DNA from: Paracoccus litorisediminis
GTDB taxonomy: Bacteria > Pseudomonadota > Alphaproteobacteria > Rhodobacterales > Rhodobacteraceae
Reading direction: 5' to 3'
Length of the DNA stretch: 64,000 bases
NCBI RefSeq assembly: GCF_009711205.1
Contig: NZ_WMIG01000005.1
Location: 62,001 to 126,000 of the forward strand
Shown: positions 21,757 through 30,453 of the stretch, in pieces
How the letters are laid out: every line of letters starts with the position of its first letter
How positions within the stretch are numbered: position 1 is the first letter of the stretch
Position numbers and translations under genes: made by a program
The notes under the pieces: model-generated
Told to the model about the DNA's origin: nothing
Databases searched by the model: none
The model's input: the letters and a program-made list of their open reading frames with translations, nothing else

Positions 21757-21839
21757 GGGTTTTCCGTGAAAGGCGCGGCATCGGACTAAGGACTGACATC
21801 GCCGCGCTTGACTGCCTATGGACCCGTGCTAGCCTGATC

Positions 21840-21855
21840 CTGACCAAATGGTCAA
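21840..21855. promoter_or_regulatory. RutR operator
   Basis: CTGACCAAATGGTCAA: 15 of 16 positions agree with TTGACCANNTGGTCAA, with a perfect TGACCA/TGGTCA palindrome. It lies 84 bases upstream of rutR and 107 bases before the amidase start, so it could control both directions. Confidence 0.85.
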
Positions 21856-21961
21856 TAATTTGCGGCGAAAGGGTCAGAGTGCCTTTCAGGCATGTCACGT
21901 CCCAAGACCGATCCCGCCGACCGTCCGCAGAAGACGGCGGCCAGACAGGAAGGAAGATGCG

Positions 21962-23242
21962 ATGACCACTGCCCCCGGCGGAACGGATACGGCTGTCATG
22001 CCCGCGGCCAACATGAAGGTCGACGGCGACCGGCTGTGGGACAGCCTGATGGAGATGGCCAAGATCGGCCCCGGCATCGCGGGCGGCAATAACCGTCAGG
22101 CCCTGACCGACGAGGACGCCGAAGGCCGCCGCCTGTTCCAGCATTGGTGCGAGGAAGCAGGCATGGCGATGACCGTCGATCAGATGGGCAACATGTTCTT
22201 CCGCCATGAGGGGACTCATCCCGATCTGGACCCGGTCTATATCGGCAGCCATCTGGATACCCAGCCCACGGGCGGGAAATATGACGGCGTTCTGGGCGTG
22301 CTAGCGGGCCTTGAGGTCATCCGCTCGATCCGCGATCTGGGCGTGCGGACGCGCCGGCCCATCGTGGTCACCAACTGGACGAATGAGGAAGGCACGCGCT
22401 TTGCCCCGGCCATGCTGGCCTCGGGCGTGTTCGCTGGGGTGATCGAACAGGATTTCGCCTATGCGCGCCATGATGCCAAGGGCAAGACCTTTGGCGATGA
22501 GCTTGAGCGGATCGGCTGGAAGGGCTCTGAAAAGCCCGGCGATCGCAAGATCCACGCCATGTTCGAATACCATATCGAGCAGGGCCCGATCCTTGAGGCG
22601 GACGGGGTGCAGATCGGTGTGGTGACCCATGGGCAGGGTCTGCGCTGGATCGAATGCACGGTGACCGGCAAGGGCCAGCATACCGGCTCGACGCCGATGC
22701 GGATGCGCCGGAATGCCGGGCGCGGCTTGGCGCAGCTGACCGAGCTGGTCCATGAGATCGCGATGAAGCATCAGCCCGCTGCCGTGGGTGCGATCGGCCA
22801 TATCGACGTCTATCCGAACAGCCGCAACATCATCGCCGAAAAGGTTGTCTTCACAGTCGATTTCCGCAGCCACCTGCTGCCAGTGCTGCTGGCCATGGTT
22901 GAGGAGTTCAACGCCCGCGCGCCCGCGATCTGCTCGGATCTGGGTTGCGAGTTTTCCGCAGAGGTGGTGGGGCAGTTCGACCCTCCGGCCTTCGATGCGG
23001 CACTGGTCGAACGGGTACGTTCTGCCGCTGACCGGCTGGGTTACAGCCGGATGGATATCGTCTCGGGCGCGGGGCATGACGCCTGCTGGGTCAACAAGGT
23101 CGCGCCGACGGTGATGATCATGTGCCCCTGTGTCGACGGATTGTCCCACAATGAGGCCGAGGAGATCAGCCCGGAATGGGCCTCAAGCGGGGCTGACGTG
23201 CTGCTGCATGCGGTGCTGGAAACGGCCGAGATCGTCGCGTGA
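21962..23242 (+). CDS. Zn-dependent amidase, beta-ureidopropionase / N-carbamoyl-amino-acid hydrolase family
   Basis: 426-residue M20-type metal hydrolase. Metal and active-site motifs: GSHLDTQPTGGKYDGVLG near residues 97-114, NEEGTRFAPAM near 140, EYHIEQGP near 205, TGSTPMRMRRNAG and a late GAGHDACW and HNEAEEIS. The family cleaves N-carbamoyl-beta-alanine or N-carbamoyl-amino acids, the third step of reductive pyrimidine breakdown. AGGAAG precedes the ATG. Followed by dihydropyrimidinase, which makes the N-carbamoyl product, so a beta-ureidopropionase role is the best inference. Confidence 0.92.
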   Translation: MTTAPGGTDTAVMPAANMKVDGDRLWDSLMEMAKIGPGIAGGNNRQALTDEDAEGRRLFQHWCEEAGMAMTVDQMGNMFFRHEGTHPDLDPVYIGSHLDTQPTGGKYDGVLGVLAGLEVIRSIRDLGVRTRRPIVVTNWTNEEGTRFAPAMLASGVFAGVIEQDFAYARHDAKGKTFGDELERIGWKGSEKPGDRKIHAMFEYHIEQGPILEADGVQIGVVTHGQGLRWIECTVTGKGQHTGSTPMRMRRNAGRGLAQLTELVHEIAMKHQPAAVGAIGHIDVYPNSRNIIAEKVVFTVDFRSHLLPVLLAMVEEFNARAPAICSDLGCEFSAEVVGQFDPPAFDAALVERVRSAADRLGYSRMDIVSGAGHDACWVNKVAPTVMIMCPCVDGLSHNEAEEISPEWASSGADVLLHAVLETAEIVA

Positions 23243-23264
23243 CATCGCGGGGGCGCTGCCCCCG

Positions 23265-23294
23265 CACCCCCGGGATATTTTTGCAAGAAAGAAG
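23265..23294 (+). repeat. Intergenic repeat, copy D
   Basis: CACCCCCGGGATATTT, two bases, GCAAGAAAGAAG. An 8-base GCGGGGGC/GCCCCCGC hairpin (23247-23265) directly precedes it. It lies inside the putative catabolic operon, between the amidase gene and hydA. Confidence 0.8.
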
Positions 23295-23303
23295 GGTTGA
23301 GGG

Positions 23304-24755
23304 ATGAGCACGGTCATCAAAGGCGGCACCATCGTCACCGCTGATCTGAGCTACAAGGCCGATGTTCTGATCGATGGCGGCCGGATCGTCGCGATTGGCG
23401 AAGGACTGGTGGGCGAAAAGGTTCTGGACGCCTCGGGTTGCTATGTCATGCCGGGCGGGATCGACCCGCATACCCATCTGGAAATGCCCTTCATGGGCAC
23501 CTATTCCGCCGATGATTTCGAATCCGGCACGCGGGCGGCGCTGGCGGGCGGCACGACCATGGTGGTGGATTTCGTCCTGCCCTCGCCCGATCAGGGGCTG
23601 CTGGATGCGCTGAAGATGTGGGACAACAAGTCCGGCCGGGCGCATTGCGATTACAGCTACCACATGGCGGTTACCTGGTGGGGCGAGCAGGTCTTTGACG
23701 AGATGGACGAGGTGGTGAAGCGCGGCATCACCAGCTTCAAGCATTTCATGGCCTATAAAGGTGCCTTGATGGTGAACGATGACGAGATGTTTTCGTCATT
23801 CCGCCGGGTCGGCGATCTGGGCGGCGTCGCGCTGGTCCATGCCGAGAATGGCGATGTCGTGGCCGAGTTGTCGGCGCGTCTGCTGGCCGAGGGGAATACC
23901 GGCCCCGAGGGTCACGCCTATTCCCGCCCGCCTCAGGTCGAGGGAGAGGCCACCAACCGCGCCATCATGATCGCGGATATGGCGGGTGTGCCGCTTTATG
24001 TGGTCCATACGTCCTGCGAGGATGCGCATGAGGCGATCCGCCGGGCGCGGGCGCAGGGCAAGCGGGTCTGGGGCGAGCCGCTGATCCAGCATCTGGTGCT
24101 GGACGAAAGCGAGTATTTCAACCCGGACTGGGACCATGCAGCGCGGCGGGTGATGTCGCCCCCGTTCCGCAACAAGCTGCATCAGGACAGCCTTTGGGCC
24201 GGGTTGCAATCGGGCAGCCTGTCCTGCGTTGCGACCGATCATTGCGCCTTTACCACCCAGCAGAAGCGCTATGGGGTTGGTGATTTCACCAAGATCCCGA
24301 ACGGGACGGGCGGCCTTGAGGATCGGATGCCGGTGCTGTGGACCAAGGGCGTAGGGACCGGGCGGCTGACCCCGAACGAGTTCGTGGCCGTCACCTCGAC
24401 CAATATTGCCAAGATCCTGAACATGTATCCGAAGAAAGGCGCGGTTCTGGTCGGCAGCGACGCCGATCTGGTCGTCTGGGACCCCGAGGCGGAAAAGACC
24501 ATCAGCGCCGGGACGCAGCAATCTGCCATCGATTACAATGTCTTCGAGGGGATCAAGGTCAAGGGCCTGCCGCGTTTCACCCTGACCCGTGGTGTGGTCG
24601 CCGTGACCGAGGGCAAGGTCGACAGCCACGAAGGCCATGGCGAATTCGTCGCCCGCGAGGCACGGCCCGCCGTCAATCGCGCGCTATCAGCTTGGAAGGA
24701 GCTGACCGCGCCCCGCCCGGTCGAGCGCTCCGGCATTCCGGCCAGCGGGGTCTGA
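23304..24755 (+). CDS. hydA: Dihydropyrimidinase (D-hydantoinase)
   Basis: 483-residue amidohydrolase that opens dihydrouracil, dihydrothymine or 5-substituted hydantoins to N-carbamoyl amino acids. Metal ligands are in GGIDPHTHLEMPF near residue 56-66, the carboxylated lysine in ITSFKHFMAYKG near 150, histidines in LVHAENGD and VHTSCEDA, and the aspartate in CVATDHCAF. GAGGG lies before the ATG. Cytoplasmic, second gene of the RutR-controlled block. Confidence 0.95.
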   Translation: MSTVIKGGTIVTADLSYKADVLIDGGRIVAIGEGLVGEKVLDASGCYVMPGGIDPHTHLEMPFMGTYSADDFESGTRAALAGGTTMVVDFVLPSPDQGLLDALKMWDNKSGRAHCDYSYHMAVTWWGEQVFDEMDEVVKRGITSFKHFMAYKGALMVNDDEMFSSFRRVGDLGGVALVHAENGDVVAELSARLLAEGNTGPEGHAYSRPPQVEGEATNRAIMIADMAGVPLYVVHTSCEDAHEAIRRARAQGKRVWGEPLIQHLVLDESEYFNPDWDHAARRVMSPPFRNKLHQDSLWAGLQSGSLSCVATDHCAFTTQQKRYGVGDFTKIPNGTGGLEDRMPVLWTKGVGTGRLTPNEFVAVTSTNIAKILNMYPKKGAVLVGSDADLVVWDPEAEKTISAGTQQSAIDYNVFEGIKVKGLPRFTLTRGVVAVTEGKVDSHEGHGEFVAREARPAVNRALSAWKELTAPRPVERSGIPASGV

Positions 24756-24756
24756 G

Positions 24757-25530
24757 TTGTCGGTCATCGAGGCGCAGGGCGTCAGCCTGACTTTCCAGAC
24801 CGCCGACGGCCCGGTCCATGCCCTGAAGGACGTGGACCTGACCATAGGCAAGGGCGAATTCGTCAGCTTCATCGGCCCATCCGGCTGCGGCAAGACCACC
24901 TTCCTACGCACCATCGCCGCGCTGGAAACCCCGACCGCGGGCCGGATCGGCGTCAACGGCCTTAGCGCCGATGAGGCACGGCGCGCGCGGGCTTACGGCT
25001 ATGTCTTTCAGGCACCGGGGCTTTACCCGTGGCGGACGATTTCGGGGAATATCTCTCTGCCTCTTGAAATCATGGGATTTTCAAAGACAGATCGTGCCAA
25101 ACGTATTGCCCGCGTTCTGGATATGGTCGAGCTTTCGGGTTTTGGCGGCAAGTTCCCGTGGCAGCTTTCGGGAGGAATGCAGCAGCGCGCCAGCATCGCG
25201 CGGGCGCTGGCCTTCGACGCCGATATCCTGCTGATGGATGAACCCTTCGGCGCGCTGGACGAAATCGTGCGCGACCGCCTGAACGCCGCTCTGTTGGAGC
25301 TTTGGGCCAAGACCGGCAAGACCATCGGCTTTGTCACCCATTCGATCCCCGAGGCGGTGTATCTGTCCACCAAGATCGTTGTCATGTCCCCGCGCCCCGG
25401 CCGCATTACCCGCATCATCGAAAGCACCCTGCCACGCGAGCGCCCGCTGGAGATCCGCGACACTCCCGAATTCATCCGCATCGCGCAAGAGGTCCGCGAG
25501 GGCCTGCGCGAGGGCCACAGCTATGATTGA
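24757..25530 (+). CDS. ABC transporter ATP-binding protein (nitrate/taurine/pyrimidine type)
   Basis: 257-residue ATPase. Walker A GPSGCGKTTFLR near residue 40, signature LSGGMQQRAS near 135-144 and Walker B ILLMDEPFGALDE near 157, in the SsuB/TauB/ThiZ group. It appears to start with TTG 1 base after the hydA stop, with a poor Shine-Dalgarno, so translation is probably coupled. Energises the two permeases that follow. Confidence 0.94.
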   Translation: MSVIEAQGVSLTFQTADGPVHALKDVDLTIGKGEFVSFIGPSGCGKTTFLRTIAALETPTAGRIGVNGLSADEARRARAYGYVFQAPGLYPWRTISGNISLPLEIMGFSKTDRAKRIARVLDMVELSGFGGKFPWQLSGGMQQRASIARALAFDADILLMDEPFGALDEIVRDRLNAALLELWAKTGKTIGFVTHSIPEAVYLSTKIVVMSPRPGRITRIIESTLPRERPLEIRDTPEFIRIAQEVREGLREGHSYD

Positions 25531-25539
25531 GGCGCGGCA

Positions 25540-26403
25540 ATGAAACATGCCCTGCCCGTCCTGACCGTGCTTTGCGCCATCATCCTTGGCTGGTATGTCG
25601 CGGCCGTCGCCCTGAATGCGCCTTGGGCGCGCGATCAGGCAGCGCGGGCCGGAACAAGCCTGACCATGCCGGCGCTGATCCGCGCGACGATGACACAGGA
25701 ACGCCCGGTTCTGCCCGCGCCGCATCAGGTTGCCAAGGGCGTCTGGGACGGGGTCGCGGGGCAGAAGATCACCTCGAAGCGCAGCCTTGTCTGGCACGCG
25801 GGCGTCACGCTGTCGGCGACGCTGGCAGGCTTTGCCATTGGCAGCCTTGCGGGCATCCTGCTGGCTGTGGGGATCGTGCATAGCCGGGTCATGGATCTGT
25901 CCGTCATGCCTTGGGCCATTGCCAGCCAGACCGTGCCGATCCTTGCCATTGCGCCCATGGTCATCGTGGTCTTTGCCAGCGCGGGCGTGACCGGACTGGT
26001 TCCCAAGGCGATGATCGCGGCCTGGCTTTCCTTCTTTCCGGTGCTGGTCGGCATGGTCAAGGGGCTGAGGACACCCGACCGAATGCAGATGGACCTGATG
26101 CACAGCTGGAACGCCTCGCGCGCGCAGGCCTTCTGGCGGCTGCGGCTGCCCTCGGCCATGCCCTACCTGTTCGCCAGCCTCAAGGTCGCGGTGGCGGCGG
26201 CGCTGGTCGGCACCATCGTCGGCGAATTGCCTGCGGGGGCAACGGCGGGCTTGGGCGCAAGGCTGCTCTCGGGCAGCTATTACGGCCAGACGATCCAGAT
26301 CTGGGCCGCGCTTTTCGCCGCCGCCGCACTGGCCGCGGTCTTGGTCATGGTGATCAGCGGGATCGAGCGTGTCACGCTGAAACGCATGGGGCTGGCGCGA
26401 TGA
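25540..26403 (+). CDS. ABC transporter permease (first)
   Basis: 287-residue inner-membrane protein with an N-terminal anchor, a long periplasmic stretch and five or so helices in the BPD domain. The coupling loop is MDLMHSWNASRAQAFWRLR near residue 185-205. Paired with the next permease; its stop overlaps the next ATG (ATGA). Such split permeases occur in pyrimidine/thiamine-precursor importers. Confidence 0.92.
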   Translation: MKHALPVLTVLCAIILGWYVAAVALNAPWARDQAARAGTSLTMPALIRATMTQERPVLPAPHQVAKGVWDGVAGQKITSKRSLVWHAGVTLSATLAGFAIGSLAGILLAVGIVHSRVMDLSVMPWAIASQTVPILAIAPMVIVVFASAGVTGLVPKAMIAAWLSFFPVLVGMVKGLRTPDRMQMDLMHSWNASRAQAFWRLRLPSAMPYLFASLKVAVAAALVGTIVGELPAGATAGLGARLLSGSYYGQTIQIWAALFAAAALAAVLVMVISGIERVTLKRMGLAR

Positions 26404-27236
26404 CCGCCGCCCTGCCCCTGATCGCGGTCTGGCTGGGCGCGTTTGGCCTGAACACATGGCTTGCGCGGTATCGCGGTCCTATCCCATCGGCGCTGGTGCC
26501 GCTGATCTTCGGCGCAACCATCCTGATCCTGTGGGAGATGGCTTGCCGCAGCTTTGCCATTCCCGCCGTGATCCTGCCCGCCCCCAGCCAGATCTGGACG
26601 GCGTTCGGGGCCAACCTGCCGCTGCTTTGGGGCGATTTTGTCCAGACCATCCTGAAGGGCGCGCTGTCCGGTTGGCTGATTGGCGCCGCCGCTGCGGTCG
26701 CCACCGCCATCGCCATCGACCGCTCACCCTTCCTGCAACGGGGCCTGCTGCCCATCGGGAACTTTGTCGCGGCCCTGCCCATCGTCGGCATCGCACCGAT
26801 CCTTGTCATGTGGTTCGGCTTCGACTGGCAGTCCAAGGCCGCCGTCGTCGTTGTCATGGTCTTCTTCCCAATCCTCGTGAACATGGTCGCCGGGCTCAAG
26901 GCCACCGATGCGCTGGCCCGCGACCAGATCGCAACATGGGGGGCCAGCTATACCCAAGCGCTGCTAAAGCTGCGCCTGCCCGCAGCGATGCCGTTCCTGT
27001 TCAACGGGCTCAAGATCACCACGACGCTGGCGCTGATCGGGGCCATCGTCGCCGAGTTCTTCGGCAGCCCGACCCGCGGCATGGGCTTTCGCATCTCGAC
27101 CGCCGTGGGCCAGCTCAACATGCCGCTGGTCTGGGCCGAAATTCTGGTCGCGGCACTGGCCGGAACCGCCTTTTATGGAATTGTCGCGCTGATCGAGAGG
27201 CGGGTGACCTTCTGGCACCCCTCGCAGCGCCAATAA
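26400..27236 (+). CDS. ABC transporter permease (second)
   Basis: 278-residue partner permease. Starts MTAALPLIAV at the ATG overlapping the previous stop. The BPD domain has FVAALPIVGIAPILVMWFG, and the coupling loop reads DQIATWGASYTQALLKLRL. Together with the first permease it forms the membrane channel. Confidence 0.92.
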   Translation: MTAALPLIAVWLGAFGLNTWLARYRGPIPSALVPLIFGATILILWEMACRSFAIPAVILPAPSQIWTAFGANLPLLWGDFVQTILKGALSGWLIGAAAAVATAIAIDRSPFLQRGLLPIGNFVAALPIVGIAPILVMWFGFDWQSKAAVVVVMVFFPILVNMVAGLKATDALARDQIATWGASYTQALLKLRLPAAMPFLFNGLKITTTLALIGAIVAEFFGSPTRGMGFRISTAVGQLNMPLVWAEILVAALAGTAFYGIVALIERRVTFWHPSQRQ

Positions 27237-27271
27237 GCCGGGGCCAAAAGCCCTCAACAGTGGAGAGAGTG

Positions 27272-28258
27272 ATGAAGAAATTCCTGATTTCGGCGGGTCT
27301 GCTTTCGCTGATGGCGGGCGCGGCCTCGGCAGCGGATGACCTGACCCTGCAACTGAAATGGGTCACGCAAGCCCAGTTCGGCGGCTATTACGTCGCCAAG
27401 GACAAGGGCTTCTACGAAGAAGAGGGCCTGAACGTCACCATCAAGCCGGGTGGGCCGGATATCGCGCCGGTGCAGGTGCTGGCCGGGGGTGGCGCGGATG
27501 TCACCGTCGAATGGATGCCCGCAGCACTTGCCGCCCGCGAAAAGGGCCTGCCCATCGTCAATATCGCCCAGCCCTTCAAGAAATCCGGGATGATGCTGAC
27601 CTGCCTCAAGGAAAGCGGCGTCGCCGACCCCAAGACCGACTTCAAGGGCAAGACGCTGGGCGTCTGGTTCTCGGGGAACGAATATCCCTTCCTCAGCTGG
27701 ATGAACCATCTGGGCCTGAAAACCGATGGCAGCCCCGACGGCGTGACCGTGCTGAAACAGGGCTTCAACGTCGATCCTCTGCTGCAGAAACAGGCCGCCT
27801 GCATCAGCACCATGACCTATAACGAATATTGGCAGGTGATCGACGCAGGCATCAAACCCAAAGAACTCGTCACCTTCAAATATGACGATCAGGGCGTCGC
27901 CACGCTGGAAGACGGGCTCTACGTGCTTGAAGAAAAGCTGAACGACCCCGCCATGGCCGACAAGCTGACCCGCTTCGTGCGCGCCAGCATGAAGGGCTGG
28001 AAATACGCCGAGGAACATCCGGCCGAGGCCGCCGAGATCGTTCTGGAAAATGACGAAACCGGCGCCCAGACCATTGAGCACCAGACCCGCATGGCCGGAG
28101 AAATCGCCAAGCTGACCGCCGGATCGACCGGCGCGCTGGATGAGGCCGATTTCAAGCGCACGGTCGAGACGCTGCTCTCGGGCGGCTCGGACCCGGTGAT
28201 CTCGAAAGCGCCGGAAGGGGCATGGACCCACGCCATCTCTGACAAGGCGCTGAACTGA
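27272..28258 (+). CDS. ABC transporter substrate-binding protein (NMT1/THI5-like)
   Basis: 328-residue periplasmic protein. Signal peptide MKKFLISAGLLSLMAGAASA with cleavage before ADD. The mature N-terminus LTLQLKWVTQAQFGGYYVAK is the NMT1/THI5-like signature, followed by KDKGFYEEEGLNVTI. This fold binds pyrimidine-like and sulfonate/hydantoin-type ligands. Being last in a block with dihydropyrimidinase and amidase, uracil, thymine or hydantoin uptake is the most likely role. Followed by a strong terminator. Confidence 0.93.
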   Translation: MKKFLISAGLLSLMAGAASAADDLTLQLKWVTQAQFGGYYVAKDKGFYEEEGLNVTIKPGGPDIAPVQVLAGGGADVTVEWMPAALAAREKGLPIVNIAQPFKKSGMMLTCLKESGVADPKTDFKGKTLGVWFSGNEYPFLSWMNHLGLKTDGSPDGVTVLKQGFNVDPLLQKQAACISTMTYNEYWQVIDAGIKPKELVTFKYDDQGVATLEDGLYVLEEKLNDPAMADKLTRFVRASMKGWKYAEEHPAEAAEIVLENDETGAQTIEHQTRMAGEIAKLTAGSTGALDEADFKRTVETLLSGGSDPVISKAPEGAWTHAISDKALN

Positions 28259-28263
28259 CCGGG

Positions 28264-28294
28264 CTTCTTTCTTGCCTAAATATCCTCGGGGGTG
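28264..28294 (-). repeat. Intergenic repeat, copy E
   Basis: On the minus strand CACCCCCGAGGATATTT, two bases, GCAAGAAAGAAG. It is preceded, on that strand, by a GTCCCC/GGGGAC hairpin and the GGGGGGC hairpin of the terminator. Between convergent genes. Confidence 0.8.
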
Positions 28295-28308
28295 TCCCCG
28301 TAGGGGAC

Positions 28309-28336
28309 GGGGGGCAGACAGCCCCCCTTCTTTTTT
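28309..28336 (+). terminator. Terminator of the pyrimidine ABC operon
   Basis: GGGGGGC, loop AGACA, GCCCCCC, then TTCTTTTTT. Ends at the stop codon of the convergent cytochrome gene. Confidence 0.88.
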
Positions 28337-29172
28337 CACTCCTGATCGGGCAGCGCGGGAAGTTTGCGCAGATACAGAACGATCGCGTCCAGATCCTCGG
28401 GCGTCATCTTCGCCAGATAGGGATAGGGCATCGGCGGCAGCATTGCGGTGCCGTCGGGCCGTTTCGCCTGCGTGATCATCACCTTCAGCTCGCCATCGGA
28501 ATAGTCGACCAGCCCATCCGGACCATTCGTCAGATTGGCGGCGACGGCGACGCCCCAGGGCCCGTGGAACTCGAACCCCCCTGCCCCCAACCGCTTGTCG
28601 ACCATCGGCCCCTGCGGTCCCATCGGTGTGTGGCATTCCATGCAGTGGCTGATCGGCCCGGCCAGATAGGCACCATATTCCGCACTGACGCCGCGCGCGG
28701 GCGGGGTCACGCTGGCGATCGGAGGACCGTAGGCAGGCGGCAGCGGGATCGCATATTCCGACTTGCCCGGATCACCCTCGACCGCAGGGATGCTGCGCAG
28801 GTACATCACGATCGAGGCCAGATCCTCATCGCCGAGGCCCCTATACATGGTAAAGGGCATGGGCGGACCAATCAGGCTGCCATCGGGACGCAGCCCCTCG
28901 CGGATCGCGCGGGCTAGATCGGCATCGCTCCAATCCGCGATACGCGAGGCGGGGGTGATATTCGGCGCGATGGCGGTGAAGGACGGGTTCTTGTCGACCA
29001 GACGGCCGCTAAGGTCGCGGGACATGTCGAAACCCTCGGGTCCGATCGGCGTATGGCAGTTGCCGCAACCGGCTGGACCCTGGACCAGATATTCGCCGCG
29101 CTCAACGCTGGGTGCGGCAAGTAGGGCGGTGGGCATTAGGGCAAGGGCTAGAACGGAAATTCCGCATTTCAT
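28336..29172 (-). CDS. Diheme c-type cytochrome
   Basis: 278-residue exported protein: signal peptide MKCGISVLALALMPTALLAA, then two cytochrome c domains with heme motifs CGNCH (near residue 37-41) and CMECH (near 170). Probable Met axial ligands are in GPPMPFTMY and MLPPMPYPYL. The arrangement resembles the cytochrome subunit of alcohol/aldehyde dehydrogenases or a free periplasmic electron carrier. No dehydrogenase gene adjoins it, so the redox partner is unknown. Confidence 0.92.
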   Translation of the reverse strand: MKCGISVLALALMPTALLAAPSVERGEYLVQGPAGCGNCHTPIGPEGFDMSRDLSGRLVDKNPSFTAIAPNITPASRIADWSDADLARAIREGLRPDGSLIGPPMPFTMYRGLGDEDLASIVMYLRSIPAVEGDPGKSEYAIPLPPAYGPPIASVTPPARGVSAEYGAYLAGPISHCMECHTPMGPQGPMVDKRLGAGGFEFHGPWGVAVAANLTNGPDGLVDYSDGELKVMITQAKRPDGTAMLPPMPYPYLAKMTPEDLDAIVLYLRKLPALPDQE

Positions 29173-29350
29173 GGCTGAGACCCCAGTGGATGGACTGCAG
29201 GCTAAATACCACGAAGCGCGATCCGCCCAGCGGGGCATTCTGCGGCAAAGGGGCTGTCTCTTTGGTCAGAAAAGTGCGTTTTGTCCACGAGTACAGGAAA
29301 TCATGCCAAGGGATCTTGCGCATTCCCGCCACTCGGGCCAGAGCAGCGCC

Positions 29351-29953
29351 ATGACCGAGAATACCCTCCGACACAGCCTGATCGACGATGCGCAGGGGCT
29401 GGCCTATGGCAGCTTCGTGGCAGCGGTCGGCGTCATCCTGATGACCCATATGGGCTTCGTCACCGGCCAGACGGCTGGTCTGGCGATCCTGATTTCCTAT
29501 GCGACCGGCTGGGGCTTTGGCCCGGTCTTCTTTGCGGTGAACCTGCCCTTCTACTGGCTGGGCTACAAGCGCTTCGGCCTGACCTTCACCCTGAAAAGCT
29601 TTGTCGCCGTGGCGCTGCTTTCGGTCATGGCGCAGTTTTTGCCCGCCCAGATGCAATTCGGCCACGTCCATCCCGGCGTGGCGGCGGTGCTGCTGGGATG
29701 CTTGACCGGATCGGCGCTGCTGGCGCTGTTCCGGCACGGGTCCTCACTGGGCGGGATCGGGATTGTGGGGCTGTATATTCAGGACCGCACCGGGTTCCGC
29801 GCCGGATGGACGCAGATGATCTTTGACGCCTGCCTGTTCGGCTGCGCGCTGCTGCTGCGCGACTGGCAGACGGTCGGCTGGTCGTTCCTGGGTGCGGTGG
29901 TGCTGAACCTTGTGATCGCGATGAACCACCGCCGCGACCGCTACATCGCCTGA
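29351..29953 (+). CDS. YitT family (DUF161) membrane protein
   Basis: 200-residue polytopic protein with about five or six helices. YGSFVAAVGVILMTHMGF, TGQTAGLAILISYATGWG and FRHGSSLGGIGIVGLYIQD fit the YitT/DUF161 group, whose function is unknown. The start is uncertain: MTENTLRHSL at 29351 has a weak ribosome site, while an in-frame ATG at 29303 has AGGAA just before it and would add 16 residues. Transcribed divergently from the cytochrome gene. Confidence 0.85.
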   Translation: MTENTLRHSLIDDAQGLAYGSFVAAVGVILMTHMGFVTGQTAGLAILISYATGWGFGPVFFAVNLPFYWLGYKRFGLTFTLKSFVAVALLSVMAQFLPAQMQFGHVHPGVAAVLLGCLTGSALLALFRHGSSLGGIGIVGLYIQDRTGFRAGWTQMIFDACLFGCALLLRDWQTVGWSFLGAVVLNLVIAMNHRRDRYIA

Positions 29954-29965
29954 AGGCGCGGCCCT

Positions 29966-30310
29966 TTAGGCCGCCACCCCCAGCGCGCGTTTCACATTCG
30001 CAGTCCAGCCCAGCAGGCGCAGATCCCCCTGCACGATTGCCGGACGCTTCATCAGCGAAGGCTTGGCCAGCAGCATCTCCAGCGGCGTGGCGGCGCGTTC
30101 GTCCTCGGACATGCCACGCCATGTCAGGCTGGCGCGGTTGACGATCTTTTCGCCAAAGGCGGGGATCATCTGCTGCCAGTCCTCGGTGGACAGGGGCGCG
30201 GTCTTCACGTCGCGAAAGTCGACGGTCCAACCCGCAGATTCAAGCTCGGACTGGGCTTTCTGGCAGGTCGAGCAATGGGCCAGCCCATACATGGTCAGGT
30301 TCTTGGTCAT
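29966..30310 (-). CDS. ArsC/Spx-like thioredoxin-fold protein (YffB type)
   Basis: 114-residue cytoplasmic protein with the ArsC fold. N-terminal GLAHCSTCQKAQ carries a CSTC pair where arsenate reductase has its nucleophile, then WTVDFRDVKTAPLS, FGEKIVNRASLTWR and PSLMKRPAIV with the cis-Pro. It matches the YffB group, which lacks a proven role, better than true arsenate reductases. Its ATG overlaps by one base the stop of a tiny lipoprotein gene. Confidence 0.88.
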   Translation of the reverse strand: MTKNLTMYGLAHCSTCQKAQSELESAGWTVDFRDVKTAPLSTEDWQQMIPAFGEKIVNRASLTWRGMSEDERAATPLEMLLAKPSLMKRPAIVQGDLRLLGWTANVKRALGVAA

Positions 30311-30384
30311 CAGATCAGCGGCACCAGAGGAACGTTGCAGGCGGAAAGGGCCAGAATGGCCAGCAGGGAAAGGGCAAGTTTCAA
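30310..30384 (-). CDS. Tiny lipoprotein, 24 aa
   Basis: Starts with TTG; AGGAG lies 7 bases upstream. The product begins MKLALSLLAILALSAC and ends NVPLVPLI: a short signal sequence, lipobox LSAC with Cys16, and only eight residues after the cysteine. The stop overlaps the ATG of the ArsC-like gene (TGATG), so the two are translationally coupled. The good ribosome site and a lipobox ending exactly in a short hydrophobic tail argue that it is real. Function unknown. Confidence 0.65.
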   Translation of the reverse strand: MKLALSLLAILALSACNVPLVPLI

Positions 30385-30453
30385 GGAAAGGCTCCTAGGG
30401 TTTTAGCCGCGCCTTATCGCCCGGAAGGCGACAAGGGTAAAGCCACGGCCCGT

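Noticed and set aside
29966..30310. Arsenate reductase for arsenic resistance
   Set aside because: ArsC fold but the YffB-type CSTC pair, and no ars genes nearby; detoxification is not supported.
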